The translations under genes and the position numbers were made by a program. A stretch of 25,311 nucleotides of DNA from Rubrobacteraceae bacterium. Its GTDB lineage: Bacteria; Actinomycetota; Rubrobacteria; Rubrobacterales; Rubrobacteraceae. The stretch spans positions 1-25,311 of the forward strand of contig JAUJMB010000006.1 in assembly GCA_030447045.1 (NCBI GenBank), read 5' to 3'. This document shows positions 1-6,827 of this stretch, in pieces. A model generated the notes under the pieces. That model was not told where the DNA came from. It worked only from the letters and a program-made list of their open reading frames with translations, and made no database searches. Within the stretch, counting starts at the first letter, position 1; every line of letters begins with the position of its first letter.

Positions 1-479
1 GCCTGGAGCCGAGCTGCATCCTGACGATGCGCGACGACTACAAGAAGCTCCTGCCGGGCGACCCACGCGTCGAAGGGCTCGCCGGGGCCACCCGCCTCTT
101 CGAGGAGGCGGTGCTCGAGCTCGATGCCGACCTTCCGTTGACGGACGGGTCTCCCGTCCTCCTGCACGGGCACTGCCACCAGAAGGCGCTGGTCGGGACG
201 GGGCCCACGGAGAGGGCGCTCGCGCTCGCACCCGGGACGAAGGTCGAGGTGGTGGACTCCGGGTGTTGCGGGATGGCGGGGCTCTTCGGCTACGAGAAGG
301 GCCACTACGACATCTCGATGAAGATGGGGGACAGGAGACTCTTCCCGGCCGTCAGGGAAGCGGAAGGGAGCGTCGTCGTGGCGCCGGGGACGAGTTGCAG
401 GGAGCAGATCCGGGACGGCACCGGCCGCCGCGCCCTCCACCCGGCCGAGTACCTGGCGAGCCTCCTCCCCTCCTCGTAG
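1..479 (+). CDS. FAD/Fe-S oxidoreductase, C-terminal CCG-domain fragment (5' end outside window)
   Basis: The reading frame is already open at the left edge (first full codon at position 3) and begins with LEPSCILTMRDDY, so the first ATG at 27 is internal. The fragment carries the second half of a cysteine-rich CCG domain: EPSC, then HGHCHQKAL, then DSGCCGMAGLFGYEKGHY, and a late GTSCREQI cysteine. CCG domains bind an Fe-S cluster in GlcF/LutA-type subunits and at the C-terminus of large fused FAD-oxidase/ferredoxin proteins (YdiJ type). The HGHCHQKAL...APGTSC order and the LHPAEYLASLL ending are closest to the fused YdiJ type from memory. It would pass electrons from a 2-hydroxyacid to a carrier; the substrate cannot be told from this part. 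It ends 65 bp before the next start. Confidence 0.85.
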   Translation, partial: LEPSCILTMRDDYKKLLPGDPRVEGLAGATRLFEEAVLELDADLPLTDGSPVLLHGHCHQKALVGTGPTERALALAPGTKVEVVDSGCCGMAGLFGYEKGHYDISMKMGDRRLFPAVREAEGSVVVAPGTSCREQIRDGTGRRALHPAEYLASLLPSS

Positions 480-512
480 GCCGAGCCCGAGAAGGGTCAC
501 CCCGACTTCGGG

Positions 513-518
513 TATCAT
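513..518 (+). promoter_or_regulatory. -10-like hexamer TATCAT upstream of the GH31 gene
   Basis: TATCAT lies in the 65-bp gap after the oxidoreductase, 26 bp before the ATG at 545. A clear RBS (GAGGTGG, 533-539) follows. No convincing -35 was seen. It suggests that the glycosidase can be transcribed on its own. Confidence 0.4.
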
Positions 519-544
519 GGGGAAGAGATCTCGAGGTGGTCGCT

Positions 545-2815
545 ATGCGGGGTGCTCTTTCGGGGGTGGGGGCCGTATACCGGGCGGCCGCGGTGCTGGT
601 CGTCGCGGCCGGCGTCGCCCTCGCGGTTTTTCTCGTTGTCCGTCCCGAGGCCGGGTTCGTCTCCGGTTCCCTGGTGGGGGTCTCGCGGGGCGTGGAGCCT
701 GGGGCGTACCGGGTGGGAGATTTCGTCCTTGCCCTGGAGGACGGTCGCGAGGGACCCTTAGTGAGCGTGGCGCACGCCTCCGAACCCGGACGGGACCTCT
801 GGAGCAGCGTTCCGGGCGAGAGCTTCGTCTCGGCGGCCAGGGGCGAGGAGACCGTGGAGGAGCGAAGCGGACATTTCTCCATCGAGGACGAGGTGGAAGA
901 CCCGCGGCCGGATCAGACGATAGACGCCCTCCGCAAGAGAGATGGGGCCCTCGTCTTCTCCGGCAGGCTGCTGGGCGGCTCGGGGAGCGTGGGCTACGCG
1001 CTAACCTTCTCCGCCGCGGATAGGGACAGGCTCCGGTTCGAGGTCGAGGTGGACGACCCGTCCTACGACCGCGTCCACCTCACCTACGCGAGCGGGCCCG
1101 AGGAGCGCTTCTTCGGCTTCGGGACCCAGTACACCTACCTCGACCTCAAGGGCCACGAGGTGCCCATCTTTATTCAGGAGGGGGGAATAGGGAGGGGCGA
1201 GCAGCCTATCACGTGGGCGGCGGACTGGCGGGCCGGGGCCGGCGGGGACCCCTACACCAGCGGTGCCAGCGTTCCGCACTACATGACCAGCGAGATGCGC
1301 TCCCTGTTTCTGGAGAACTACGAGTACTCGTCCTTCGACATGAGGGAGGAGGGCAGGGTTCGGGTCGAGGTCTTCTCGTCGCGGGTGCGCGGCCAGATCC
1401 TGCACGGCGAGACGCCCGCCGAGCTTATAGGGGAGTACACCGAGTACGCGGGCAGGATGCGCCCGCTGCCCGCCTGGATCCTCTCCGGCGCCGTCGTCGG
1501 GTTGCAGGGCGGCACGGGGCGGGTACGACGGCTCTACGGAGACCTCAAAAGCTTCGACACGCCCGTCGCCGCTCTGTGGCTTCAGGACTGGGTGGGGCAG
1601 AGAGAGACGAGCTTCGGGACGCAGCTGTGGTGGAACTGGGAACTCGACGAGAACCATTACCCCGGCTGGGATCAACTCCGTGAGCGGCTGGAAGAGGACG
1701 ATGTGAGGCTGATGACTTACATCGGCCCGTGGTTCGCTGACGACATCCCGGAGACAGAGAACCAGCGTAACCTCTTCGAAGAGGCGGCGAAAAACGGCTA
1801 CCTGGTGAAAAACCGAGCCGGCAAGCCTTACACAGTCGAGACCACCGACTTCTCGGCCGCCTTCGTGGACTTGTCGAACCCCGAGGCTCGGGAATGGATA
1901 AAGGGGGTCATCAAGGAGGAACTACTCGGCAGCGGCGCTTCGGGATGGATGGCTGATTTCGGCGAGGGCCTCCCCTACGATGCCGTCCTCTCCTCAGGAG
2001 CCGACCCGAAGAGTTACCACAACCGCTACGCCGAGGAGTGGGCGGAGGTCAACCGCGAGGCCATCCGCGAGGCCGGTCGCGAGGGCGATGTCGTATTCTA
2101 CAACCGCTCCGGCTATACCAAGAGTCCCGAATACAGCACCCTATTCTGGTTGGGCGACCAACTTGTTGATTGGGACGAGCACGACGGCATAAAGAGCGCC
2201 GTGACCGGCCTGTTGTCGAGCGGGTTCTCGGGTTACAGCCTGCAGCACTCGGACATCGGCGGCTACACCGCCATAGACCATCCCCTGATCAAGTACCACC
2301 GCTCCAGGGAGCTCCTGATGCGCTGGACGGAGCTTGCCGCCTTCACCACCGTGTTTCGCACCCACGAGGGCAACCGCCCGGGGGTCAACCACCAGGTCTA
2401 CTCCGACGGAGAGACCCTCGGGCACTTCAGCCGCTTCGCAAAGGTCTACGCGGCCTGGAAGCCCTACAGGATGGAGCTGGTCGAGGAGGCCTCCGAGACC
2501 GGGCTCCCGGTCGTCCGCCACCCCCTCATCCACTACCCTGAAGACCCCGAGGTCTACGGGCTCCGGTACCAGTTCATGGTAGGGCGGGAGCTCATGGTCG
2601 CGCCAGTCCTGGATCCCGGCGAGAAGACCGTCGAGGTCTACCTGCCGGCCGGGCGCTGGGTGCACCTCTGGTCTGGACGGCGCTACGGCTCGCGCGATGG
2701 GGGCACGCGCCCGACGGTGCACGCCCCCATAGGGGAGCCCGCGGTCTTTTTCATGGAGGGCTCCGACGCCGGGGAGGCGTTCCGGCGAGAGCTGAAGGAG
2801 GGGCAACTCCTCTGA
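545..2815 (+). CDS. Membrane-anchored GH31 alpha-glycosidase, YihQ (sulfoquinovosidase)-like
   Basis: A 756-aa glycoside hydrolase family 31 protein. I chose the ATG at 545: it has GAGGTGG five bases upstream and gives an N-terminal hydrophobic helix (about residues 12-30) typical of a signal anchor; the frame is open further upstream but that part is antisense-like and arginine-rich. Catalytic motifs are intact: WMADFGE with the nucleophile at Asp471, and WLGDQLVDW with the likely acid/base at Asp538, then HSDIGGY and FRTHEGNRP. The order and wording of these blocks resemble E. coli YihQ, which releases sulfoquinovose from plant sulfolipid glycosides. At the position I align with the YihQ sulfonate-binding Arg301, this protein has Gln360 (SFGTQLWWNW), while Trp304 is kept (Trp363). 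Substrate may therefore be a neutral alpha-glucoside rather than a sulfoquinovoside. It probably acts outside the membrane. The family is firm, the substrate open. Confidence 0.88.
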   Translation: MRGALSGVGAVYRAAAVLVVAAGVALAVFLVVRPEAGFVSGSLVGVSRGVEPGAYRVGDFVLALEDGREGPLVSVAHASEPGRDLWSSVPGESFVSAARGEETVEERSGHFSIEDEVEDPRPDQTIDALRKRDGALVFSGRLLGGSGSVGYALTFSAADRDRLRFEVEVDDPSYDRVHLTYASGPEERFFGFGTQYTYLDLKGHEVPIFIQEGGIGRGEQPITWAADWRAGAGGDPYTSGASVPHYMTSEMRSLFLENYEYSSFDMREEGRVRVEVFSSRVRGQILHGETPAELIGEYTEYAGRMRPLPAWILSGAVVGLQGGTGRVRRLYGDLKSFDTPVAALWLQDWVGQRETSFGTQLWWNWELDENHYPGWDQLRERLEEDDVRLMTYIGPWFADDIPETENQRNLFEEAAKNGYLVKNRAGKPYTVETTDFSAAFVDLSNPEAREWIKGVIKEELLGSGASGWMADFGEGLPYDAVLSSGADPKSYHNRYAEEWAEVNREAIREAGREGDVVFYNRSGYTKSPEYSTLFWLGDQLVDWDEHDGIKSAVTGLLSSGFSGYSLQHSDIGGYTAIDHPLIKYHRSRELLMRWTELAAFTTVFRTHEGNRPGVNHQVYSDGETLGHFSRFAKVYAAWKPYRMELVEEASETGLPVVRHPLIHYPEDPEVYGLRYQFMVGRELMVAPVLDPGEKTVEVYLPAGRWVHLWSGRRYGSRDGGTRPTVHAPIGEPAVFFMEGSDAGEAFRRELKEGQLL

Positions 2816-2821
2816 CGCCGG

Positions 2822-2827
2822 TATACT
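2822..2827 (+). promoter_or_regulatory. -10-like hexamer TATACT, probably giving a near-leaderless nudC mRNA
   Basis: TATACT ends 10 bp before the GTG start at 2838, so transcription should start about 3-5 bases before the start codon. No Shine-Dalgarno is visible in the gap, which fits leaderless or near-leaderless initiation. No clear -35. Confidence 0.5.
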
Positions 2828-2837
2828 CGGCCCTGAA

Positions 2838-3662
2838 GTGGGCTCGCAGAACGACACCAGAAGGGCCGAGGGCAACGAGGCTGCCGGGACAGAACCGCTG
2901 TGGTTCGCGTTCCGCGGGGACCGGCTCCTCGTGCGCGAAGGGGACGAGCCGCGCGTTCCGCGGGCTTCCGTGCCCGAAGAGCTCGGGGTAGAGACCTCCT
3001 TCAGCCAGCCCGTGGGTTCCCTGAACGGCAGCACCTGCTGGGCCGTGGAGGTGTCCGAGGGGGTGGAGGCGCCCGAGGGCGCCGCGTTCGTGGACCTGCG
3101 CGCGATCTTCGCCGCCGTGGACGAAGAGTTCTTCGCGGTGGCCGGGCGCGCCAAGCAGGTGGTGGGCTGGCACGCCACGCACCGCTTCTGCGGCCGGTGC
3201 GGTGGAGCGACGGAGCCCGTCGAGGGGGAGATGGCGATGCGGTGCGCCCGGTGCGGGATGATGCACTACCCGCGGGTCAGCCCGGCCGTGATCGTCCGCG
3301 TCAGGCGCGGGGGGGAGATCCTGCTCGCGCGTTCGCCCGGCTTCCCGAAGGGGCTACGAAGCGTGCTCGCCGGGTTCGTCGAGCCGGGCGAGTCCATAGA
3401 GGAGACGATCCACCGCGAGGTGCGCGAGGAGGTCGGCATCGAGGTCGAGAACCTCAGGTACTTCGGCAGCCAGCCGTGGCCCTTCCCGAACTCACTGATG
3501 ATCGGCTTTACGGCGGATTACGCGGGCGGCGAGCTCGAACCCCAGCCCGGCGAGATCGAGGACGCCGGCTGGTACCGCCCCGACGACCTCCCGCAACTCC
3601 CCCCGAAGGTCAGCATCGCCCGGCGCATGATCGAAGACTTCGTCGACCGGTCGTCAGGATAA
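2838..3662 (+). CDS. nudC: NADH pyrophosphatase (Nudix hydrolase)
   Basis: A 274-aa protein with the full NudC architecture. An N-terminal variable domain is followed by a zinc ribbon with Cys118, Cys121, Cys136 and Cys139 (FCGRCGG and RCARCG), then a complete Nudix box at about residues 179-201 (starts GFVEPGES, ends REVREEVGI), then the diagnostic SQPWPFPNS motif at 211-219. NudC enzymes cleave NAD(H) to NMN(H) and AMP and in some bacteria remove NAD caps from RNA 5' ends. The start is GTG at 2838, directly after a TATACT -10-like box and with no RBS. It lies 22 bp after the GH31 gene and 47 bp before the Rid-family gene, but each has its own -10-like hexamer, so an operon is not required. 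Confidence 0.93.
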   Translation: MGSQNDTRRAEGNEAAGTEPLWFAFRGDRLLVREGDEPRVPRASVPEELGVETSFSQPVGSLNGSTCWAVEVSEGVEAPEGAAFVDLRAIFAAVDEEFFAVAGRAKQVVGWHATHRFCGRCGGATEPVEGEMAMRCARCGMMHYPRVSPAVIVRVRRGGEILLARSPGFPKGLRSVLAGFVEPGESIEETIHREVREEVGIEVENLRYFGSQPWPFPNSLMIGFTADYAGGELEPQPGEIEDAGWYRPDDLPQLPPKVSIARRMIEDFVDRSSG

Positions 3663-3693
3663 CGAGCGGCGTGCCCCTGGCGCTACCGCGTGG

Positions 3694-3699
3694 GATAAT
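3694..3699 (+). promoter_or_regulatory. -10-like hexamer GATAAT upstream of the Rid-family gene
   Basis: GATAAT ends 10 bp before the GTG at 3710. The intervening bases hold AGGTAGG, which is too close to the start for ordinary RBS spacing. The layout resembles the near-leaderless arrangement seen at nudC. Confidence 0.45.
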
Positions 3700-3709
3700 C
3701 CGTAGGTAG

Positions 3710-4108
3710 GTGGACCCCAGGTACAACATCTCCAGCGGGACCGGGTGGGAGCGGGTCGTCGGGTACTCGCGGGCGGTCAGGCGGGGGCCCTTCGTGTACG
3801 TCTCGGGGACCACGGCCACCGACGGGAGCGGTGGCTTCGTCGGGGTGGGGGACGCGCGGGCGCAGACGGTCCAGGCGTTGGGCAACCTCAAGGTCGCGCT
3901 CGAGGCCGCCGGGGCCAGCCTCGCGGACGTGGTGCGGACCAGGATCTTCGTCGTGAACATCGACGACTGGGAGGTCGTCGGACGGGCCCACGCGGAGTTC
4001 TTCGGCTTTATCCGGCCAGCCACCAGCATGGTCGAGGTCAGCCGCCTCATCGCCCCCGAAGTCCTCGTGGAGATAGAGGCCGACGCCCTGGTAGCTGACA
4101 GCTATTAG
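3710..4108 (+). CDS. Rid (YjgF/UK114) family protein lacking the RidA catalytic arginine
   Basis: A 132-aa protein, the usual length for the family, with the characteristic [28 protein letters not shown] and [14 protein letters not shown] blocks and the end VEVSRL...VEIEADALV. RidA proteins form trimers and hydrolyse reactive enamines/imines from PLP enzymes. In E. coli RidA the catalytic Arg lies in PARSCVEV; here the aligned stretch is PATSMVEV with Thr105, so classical imine deaminase activity is not expected. This places it with the Arg-less Rid subgroups, whose function is poorly known. The last residues (VADSY) and the stop codon are encoded by a period-7 repeat, so the C-terminus may be a recent change. 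The GTG start directly follows a GATAAT box. Confidence 0.85.
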   Translation: MDPRYNISSGTGWERVVGYSRAVRRGPFVYVSGTTATDGSGGFVGVGDARAQTVQALGNLKVALEAAGASLADVVRTRIFVVNIDDWEVVGRAHAEFFGFIRPATSMVEVSRLIAPEVLVEIEADALVADSY

Positions 4109-4126
4109 CTCTCAGCCGTCAGCTCT
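4092..4126 (+). repeat. Period-7 degenerate tandem repeat, left array (overlaps the 3' end of the Rid gene)
   Basis: Five consecutive 7-mers: TAGCTGA, CAGCTAT, TAGCTCT, CAGCCGT, CAGCTCT (loose consensus YAGCYNN). The first two encode the last residues of the Rid-family protein and the third contains its stop codon. A matching array in the same orientation closes this intergenic region at 4286-4320. Confidence 0.7.
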
Positions 4127-4285
4127 CCCTGCGGCTGGTGAAGCTTCTCCGGGTCTGGCGGGGACCGCGTTCCGTAACGGAGGCAGCGAACATTGCGAAG
4201 GCCCTTGCCGGACCATAGGCCGTGCCACAGGACGGCTCAAAGGTCCCAACACCTCCGCGGGCTCGGCCACCTTTCCGAAGGCCGA
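4127..4285. other. Intergenic spacer between convergent genes, no gene seen
   Basis: About 160 bp between the two period-7 arrays. I see no ORF, tRNA or clear terminator. A short dyad TCCGT-A-ACGGA occurs near 4170. The region is bracketed by like-oriented arrays, not inverted repeats. Confidence 0.4.
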
Positions 4286-4320
4286 TAGCTGACCGCTGAA
4301 AGCTAACCGCTCTAACCTAT
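4286..4320 (+). repeat. Period-7 degenerate tandem repeat, right array (overlaps the 3' end of the FUSC gene)
   Basis: Five consecutive 7-mers: TAGCTGA, CCGCTGA, AAGCTAA, CCGCTCT, AACCTAT. The first unit is identical to the first unit of the left array. The stop codon of the convergent minus-strand FUSC gene (4312-4314) lies inside it. Confidence 0.68.
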
Positions 4321-5412
4321 CTCCGAGGCGCGGCCGGCGGCGTCTTCCAGGACCTCGAGGGCCGAGGCCTGGTCCATGCCGGTGCTCCGGAGAAGGTCCA
4401 CGGCGGCGGCGCGGACCTGGCCGACGAGGACGCTGATCCCGAGCTCGTGACGATCTTCGAGGACCTCCGTGGCCCGTCTCGCGGCGTCGAGCGCGTGGCG
4501 GCGGGCCTCTTCGGCGCCGCCGGACTCCTCGAGAAAGACGCCGAGCGCCTTTACGGAGCGGGAGAGGTCGAGCACGGCCTCGGGCAGCTTGCCCGGGATG
4601 GCGTCCCCGCGCCTGGTGGCGTTGGCCGCCCCGCGGGCGAGGACCCGCGTGTTGATGACGGCGAGCTCTATGCGGGCGCTGGCGCCGGCGTAGAGGTCCA
4701 GGTGCCGGAGGGAGCGGCGGCGGGTGGGGGAGAGCCTGGCCGTCTCGTGGCCGGCCGCCAGGGCCTCGTTGAGCCGCCTTACCCTTTCGTCCATCTCGCG
4801 GGCCCGCAGGAGCGTCCGCCTGGCCCGTTCGGGGTCCCCGGTCTTCAGGACGGCGGAGATCTCCACGAGCAGGGCCGAGAGCTCGTCGAGGACCGGGGCG
4901 ACGGCCCGCCCGACGAGGCGCTCCGGGTTAACCGGGAGGAGGTAGCTCACGAGCAGGGCGACCGCGCCGCCGACCAGCGCGTCCAGGAAGCGGTCGGGGG
5001 AGAAGACGGCGTCCCTCGGCTGCAGCACCACCACCAGGATCGCGGAGACCGCCGCCTGGTTGACGAGCATCGTGCCGCCCCCGAAAAAGACCGCCGCCGA
5101 CATCGCCAGCAGGACCACGGCGGCTATCTGCAGCGTGCCCGTCCCTATGACGAGCACCAGCAGGTCGGCCACCATGAGCCCCACGGCCACCCCGAACACC
5201 ATCTCGACGGCCCGCCGCGGCCGGCTCCCGAGCGTGACGCTCAGGGAGATGACGGCGGCTATGGGAGCGAAGAAGGGGCTCTCGTGGCCGAGCAGCACCC
5301 GCGCCAGAAAGTACGCCAGGCTCGCCGCCGCCGCGGACTGCGCGACCGACCACACGCTGGCCCTGAGCCGCGCCACCCCGTCCCCGAACAACGACCGGAC
5401 CCCCGCAAGCAA
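4312..5412 (-). CDS. FUSC / aromatic acid exporter family membrane protein
   Basis: A 366-aa protein. The N-terminal half holds about six hydrophobic helices, including SLAYFLARVLLG, FFAPIAAVISLSVTLGSR, MVFGVAVGLMVADLLVL, IAAVVLLAMSAAVFFGG, NQAAVSAILVVVL and DALVGGAVALLVSYLLPV. The FAPIAAVISLSVTLGSR-like block and the 'GxRxxRAVEMVFGVAVG' layout are typical of FUSC/DUF939 aromatic-acid-exporter proteins (AaeB-like half transporters). The C-terminal half is soluble and helical with many charged residues. Such proteins are thought to efflux aromatic carboxylates or similar anions; the substrate here is unknown. Start is TTG at 5412, supported by GGAGAGGAG five to six bases upstream. A TAACAT -10-like box lies 45 bp upstream. 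It is convergent with the Rid gene. Confidence 0.82.
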   Translation of the reverse strand: MLAGVRSLFGDGVARLRASVWSVAQSAAAASLAYFLARVLLGHESPFFAPIAAVISLSVTLGSRPRRAVEMVFGVAVGLMVADLLVLVIGTGTLQIAAVVLLAMSAAVFFGGGTMLVNQAAVSAILVVVLQPRDAVFSPDRFLDALVGGAVALLVSYLLPVNPERLVGRAVAPVLDELSALLVEISAVLKTGDPERARRTLLRAREMDERVRRLNEALAAGHETARLSPTRRRSLRHLDLYAGASARIELAVINTRVLARGAANATRRGDAIPGKLPEAVLDLSRSVKALGVFLEESGGAEEARRHALDAARRATEVLEDRHELGISVLVGQVRAAAVDLLRSTGMDQASALEVLEDAAGRASEIG

Positions 5413-5457
5413 ACTGGCTCCTCTCCCGGGGCCGACCGTCTGCCGCCCCAGGAGCCC

Positions 5458-5463
5458 ATGTTA
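5458..5463 (-). promoter_or_regulatory. -10-like hexamer TAACAT for the FUSC gene
   Basis: On the minus strand TAACAT precedes the TTG start at 5412 by about 45 bases, leaving room for the GGAGAGGAG RBS. No -35 recognised. Confidence 0.35.
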
Positions 5464-5622
5464 CCGGTTGGGGAGATAGGCCCCCCAAGAACCGCGCAAC
5501 CGCCGTGCCGAGCCGGGCCTGCCGGCCTCCGTCCAACCGGACTTCCCGCAAAGGGCGCCGACCAACGGCCTGGAATCGGGTCGGCCTCCACTCGTTCGCT
5601 GCGATCCTCACTTAGCTCCCGC

Positions 5623-5646
5623 GCCCCACAACGAGGGGGGTGGGGC
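5623..5646. terminator. GC-rich hairpin after the possible 70-aa minus-strand gene
   Basis: Perfect 7-bp inverted repeat GCCCCAC (5623-5629) / GTGGGGC (5640-5646) with a 10-nt loop, just downstream (minus strand) of the stop codon at 5662-5664. No U-tract follows, so a terminator role is only a suggestion. Confidence 0.3.
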
Positions 5647-5661
5647 CGACTCTGTGTAGCC

Positions 5662-5874
5662 CTATCTAGGAAGATCGTCCCACTTCTTGTGCCAGCTCGC
5701 CCTCTCCTCCCGATGGTGACGCAAGCGCCCGTCCAGCGCACTCGCCCGTTCTCTCATCCGCCGCAGACGCACGCCCAGGCCCCGAGAGGCCTGATTCATG
5801 CTCCGCGAGCGCGCCGTCCACCTGATGCGCTCCGCGCGCAGTTCCGCCTGCCTACCAAGTTCTCCATCCGACAC
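5662..5874 (-). CDS. Possible small charged hypothetical protein (70 aa)
   Basis: An unrecognised 70-aa ORF on the minus strand. It has very good translation signals: AGAAGGAGG (5881-5889 on the complement) six bases before a GTG start. The product is hydrophilic, rich in Arg and Glu, and probably helical (for example RQAELRAERIRWTARSRSMN and GVRLRRMRERASALDGRLR), with no signal peptide or membrane helix. Third codon positions are mostly G/C but less so than in neighbouring genes. A hairpin lies just behind the stop codon. It sits inside an otherwise gene-poor stretch upstream of the FUSC gene. It could be a real small protein or a chance ORF behind a chance RBS. Confidence 0.45.
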   Translation of the reverse strand: MSDGELGRQAELRAERIRWTARSRSMNQASRGLGVRLRRMRERASALDGRLRHHREERASWHKKWDDLPR

Positions 5875-5889
5875 CCGAAGCCTCCTTCT

Positions 5890-6423
5890 CGTAACGCTCT
5901 TCTCAACAAGGGTCTGCCGATCGATTCCTTACTGCCGCCGGTTCCTCCTTCGCGCCCTAACGACTTCTGCTGATATTCCTGGGGCTCTTCCCCTTACCAA
6001 CAGAGCCGTCCCGGTCATGCCGGGTATTGACGTAGTGCTTGCATTCCCCGGCACGCCACGCGCTCGTCTTCTGTCCAATGGCGCCCTCGTGCTCTTCGAC
6101 AGCGCCGGCATCAGGTTCGACCGGCGCACGCGACACCTCCGATTCGGTCGTCCCACACGGGCGGGATTCTTTTGGGTTCAGGAGATTGGGGTGCTGACCC
6201 GAGTCTGGGAGGAGGCCAGGTAGCGATCCTGCGCCTTCACGCGACGTTTTTCGGCGTGATCTCCATATCATACCTCTCCGTCGGGGATGTCGTATCCCCA
6301 GGCAGCCCGACTTTTCCATGCCCGACGGTTACTCTGCCCTCCTGGCGACCAATGCCCTTCGATGATCGCCCAATAGGGCAAGAGAGGCGCCGCCATGAGG
6401 AAGGCGGCAATAGTAATATGTGA
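5890..6423. other. Gene-poor, lower-GC stretch
   Basis: About 530 bp in which I recognise no gene. Open frames exist on both strands (for example 5957-6319 minus, 5798-6223 plus) but none has a credible RBS, codon pattern or family motif, and the base composition is visibly less GC-rich than the coding regions. One short hairpin, GGGGAT/ATCCCC with a 5-nt loop, lies at 6283-6299. It is probably decayed DNA. Confidence 0.5.
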
Positions 6424-6429
6424 TACAAT
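6424..6429 (+). promoter_or_regulatory. -10-like hexamer TACAAT before a 5-codon ORF
   Basis: TACAAT lies 41 bp upstream of an ATG (6471) that has a near-perfect RBS. No -35 consensus was found 17 bp upstream. Confidence 0.4.
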
Positions 6430-6470
6430 ACTGCTCGTGTCGTTGCACCTCGAGTAGGAGGTAAGGACCG

Positions 6471-6488
6471 ATGGAGAGGACAGGCTAA
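6471..6488 (+). pseudogene. Five-codon ORF (MERTG-stop) behind a strong RBS; probable gene stump or leader peptide
   Basis: TAGGAGGTAAGG (about 6455-6464) precedes an ATG at 6471, and a TACAAT box lies further up. The frame then stops after only M-E-R-T-G (TAA at 6486-6488). The initiation signals are among the strongest in the window, yet no protein follows. Either the remainder of a plus-strand gene was deleted, or this is a leader peptide. No gene follows on the plus strand until tetR 340 bp later, so I favour a stump left by a deletion that also removed most of the convergent oxidoreductase gene. Confidence 0.35.
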
Positions 6489-6535
6489 AACAGCCGCAAA
6501 CGCCGGCGTTGTGGCACGACCGGGGTTTGTCGCAC

Positions 6536-6580
6536 GGGCCGACGATCGCCGACTCCTAACAGGGGTGGCTTCGTCGGCCC
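6536..6580. repeat. 10-bp perfect inverted repeat with 25-nt loop
   Basis: GGGCCGACGA (6536-6545) and TCGTCGGCCC (6571-6580) are exact inverse complements. The loop contains a further small dyad, CCT-AAC-AGG. The right arm is followed by GAATATCTTTCT, mildly T-rich. It lies between two facing gene stumps, so it could be their old bidirectional terminator or a recombination scar. Confidence 0.55.
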
Positions 6581-6590
6581 GAATATCTTT

Positions 6591-6707
6591 CTATCGGAAC
6601 CCTCTCGCGGCGAGCAAAACCTTGTCCGTCTCGTGCCCACTCGCCAGCGCCTGCTCCCCGAGCGGACGCCCCGTCCTGCCCGACGCCCCGAAGAGCGCAA
6701 CCCTCAT
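6591..6707 (-). pseudogene. Truncated NmrA-like/SDR NAD(P)-binding oxidoreductase (first 38 codons)
   Basis: On the minus strand an ATG (6705-6707) with GGAAGGAT upstream opens a frame reading MRVALFGASGRTGRPL, then GEQALASGHETDKVLLAARGFR and a stop at 6591-6593. This is the N-terminal Rossmann strand-loop-helix (GASGRTG) of atypical short-chain dehydrogenases / NmrA-like NAD(P)H-binding proteins, which are normally 200-300 aa. The rest is missing: downstream sequence in other frames gives no recognisable continuation. The stump diverges from tetR, a common pairing in which the TetR protein controls the oxidoreductase. A deletion or decay has probably left tetR without this target. Confidence 0.65.
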
Positions 6708-6754
6708 ACCGTACCATCCTTCCGAGAACGTTAGCGCCCAGGACTAGGCTCTGG

Positions 6755-6779
6755 TAGTATCAAACGGATGCATGTCCGT
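6755..6779. promoter_or_regulatory. Candidate divergent promoter/operator between the oxidoreductase stump and tetR
   Basis: TAGTAT (6755-6760) fits a plus-strand -10; GATACT (6761-6756, minus strand) fits a -10 for the stump. Just beside them ACGGA-TGCATG-TCCGT (6764-6779) forms a short dyad of the kind TetR proteins bind. All three are matches by eye only. Confidence 0.3.
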
Positions 6780-6827
6780 ATGTGGATGGTATCGGACGAT
6801 TGTCCTTTTAACGAGGAGGGCGGCGCG

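Noticed and set aside
263..544. Longer N-terminus for the GH31 protein
   Set aside because: It overlaps the Fe-S protein gene and reads as Arg/Gly-rich nonsense; ATG 545 has an RBS and begins a hydrophobic anchor.
4447..5973. A 508-codon plus-strand open frame
   Set aside because: Its first two thirds are antisense to the FUSC gene, which has clear membrane helices and an RBS; the rest crosses a gene-poor region.
5957..6319. A 120-codon minus-strand frame in the gene-poor region
   Set aside because: No RBS, no motif, unsuitable codon pattern.
6782..6791. GTGGATGG before tetR as a third copy of the 58-bp block
   Set aside because: Only about ten bases match and neither the G-run before nor GCGGCAGACT after is present; chance is enough.
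6768..6827. Longer N-terminus for TetR (ATG 6768)
   Set aside because: No RBS, lies in the divergent promoter region, and lower GC than the gene; GAGGAGGG fixes ATG 6828.
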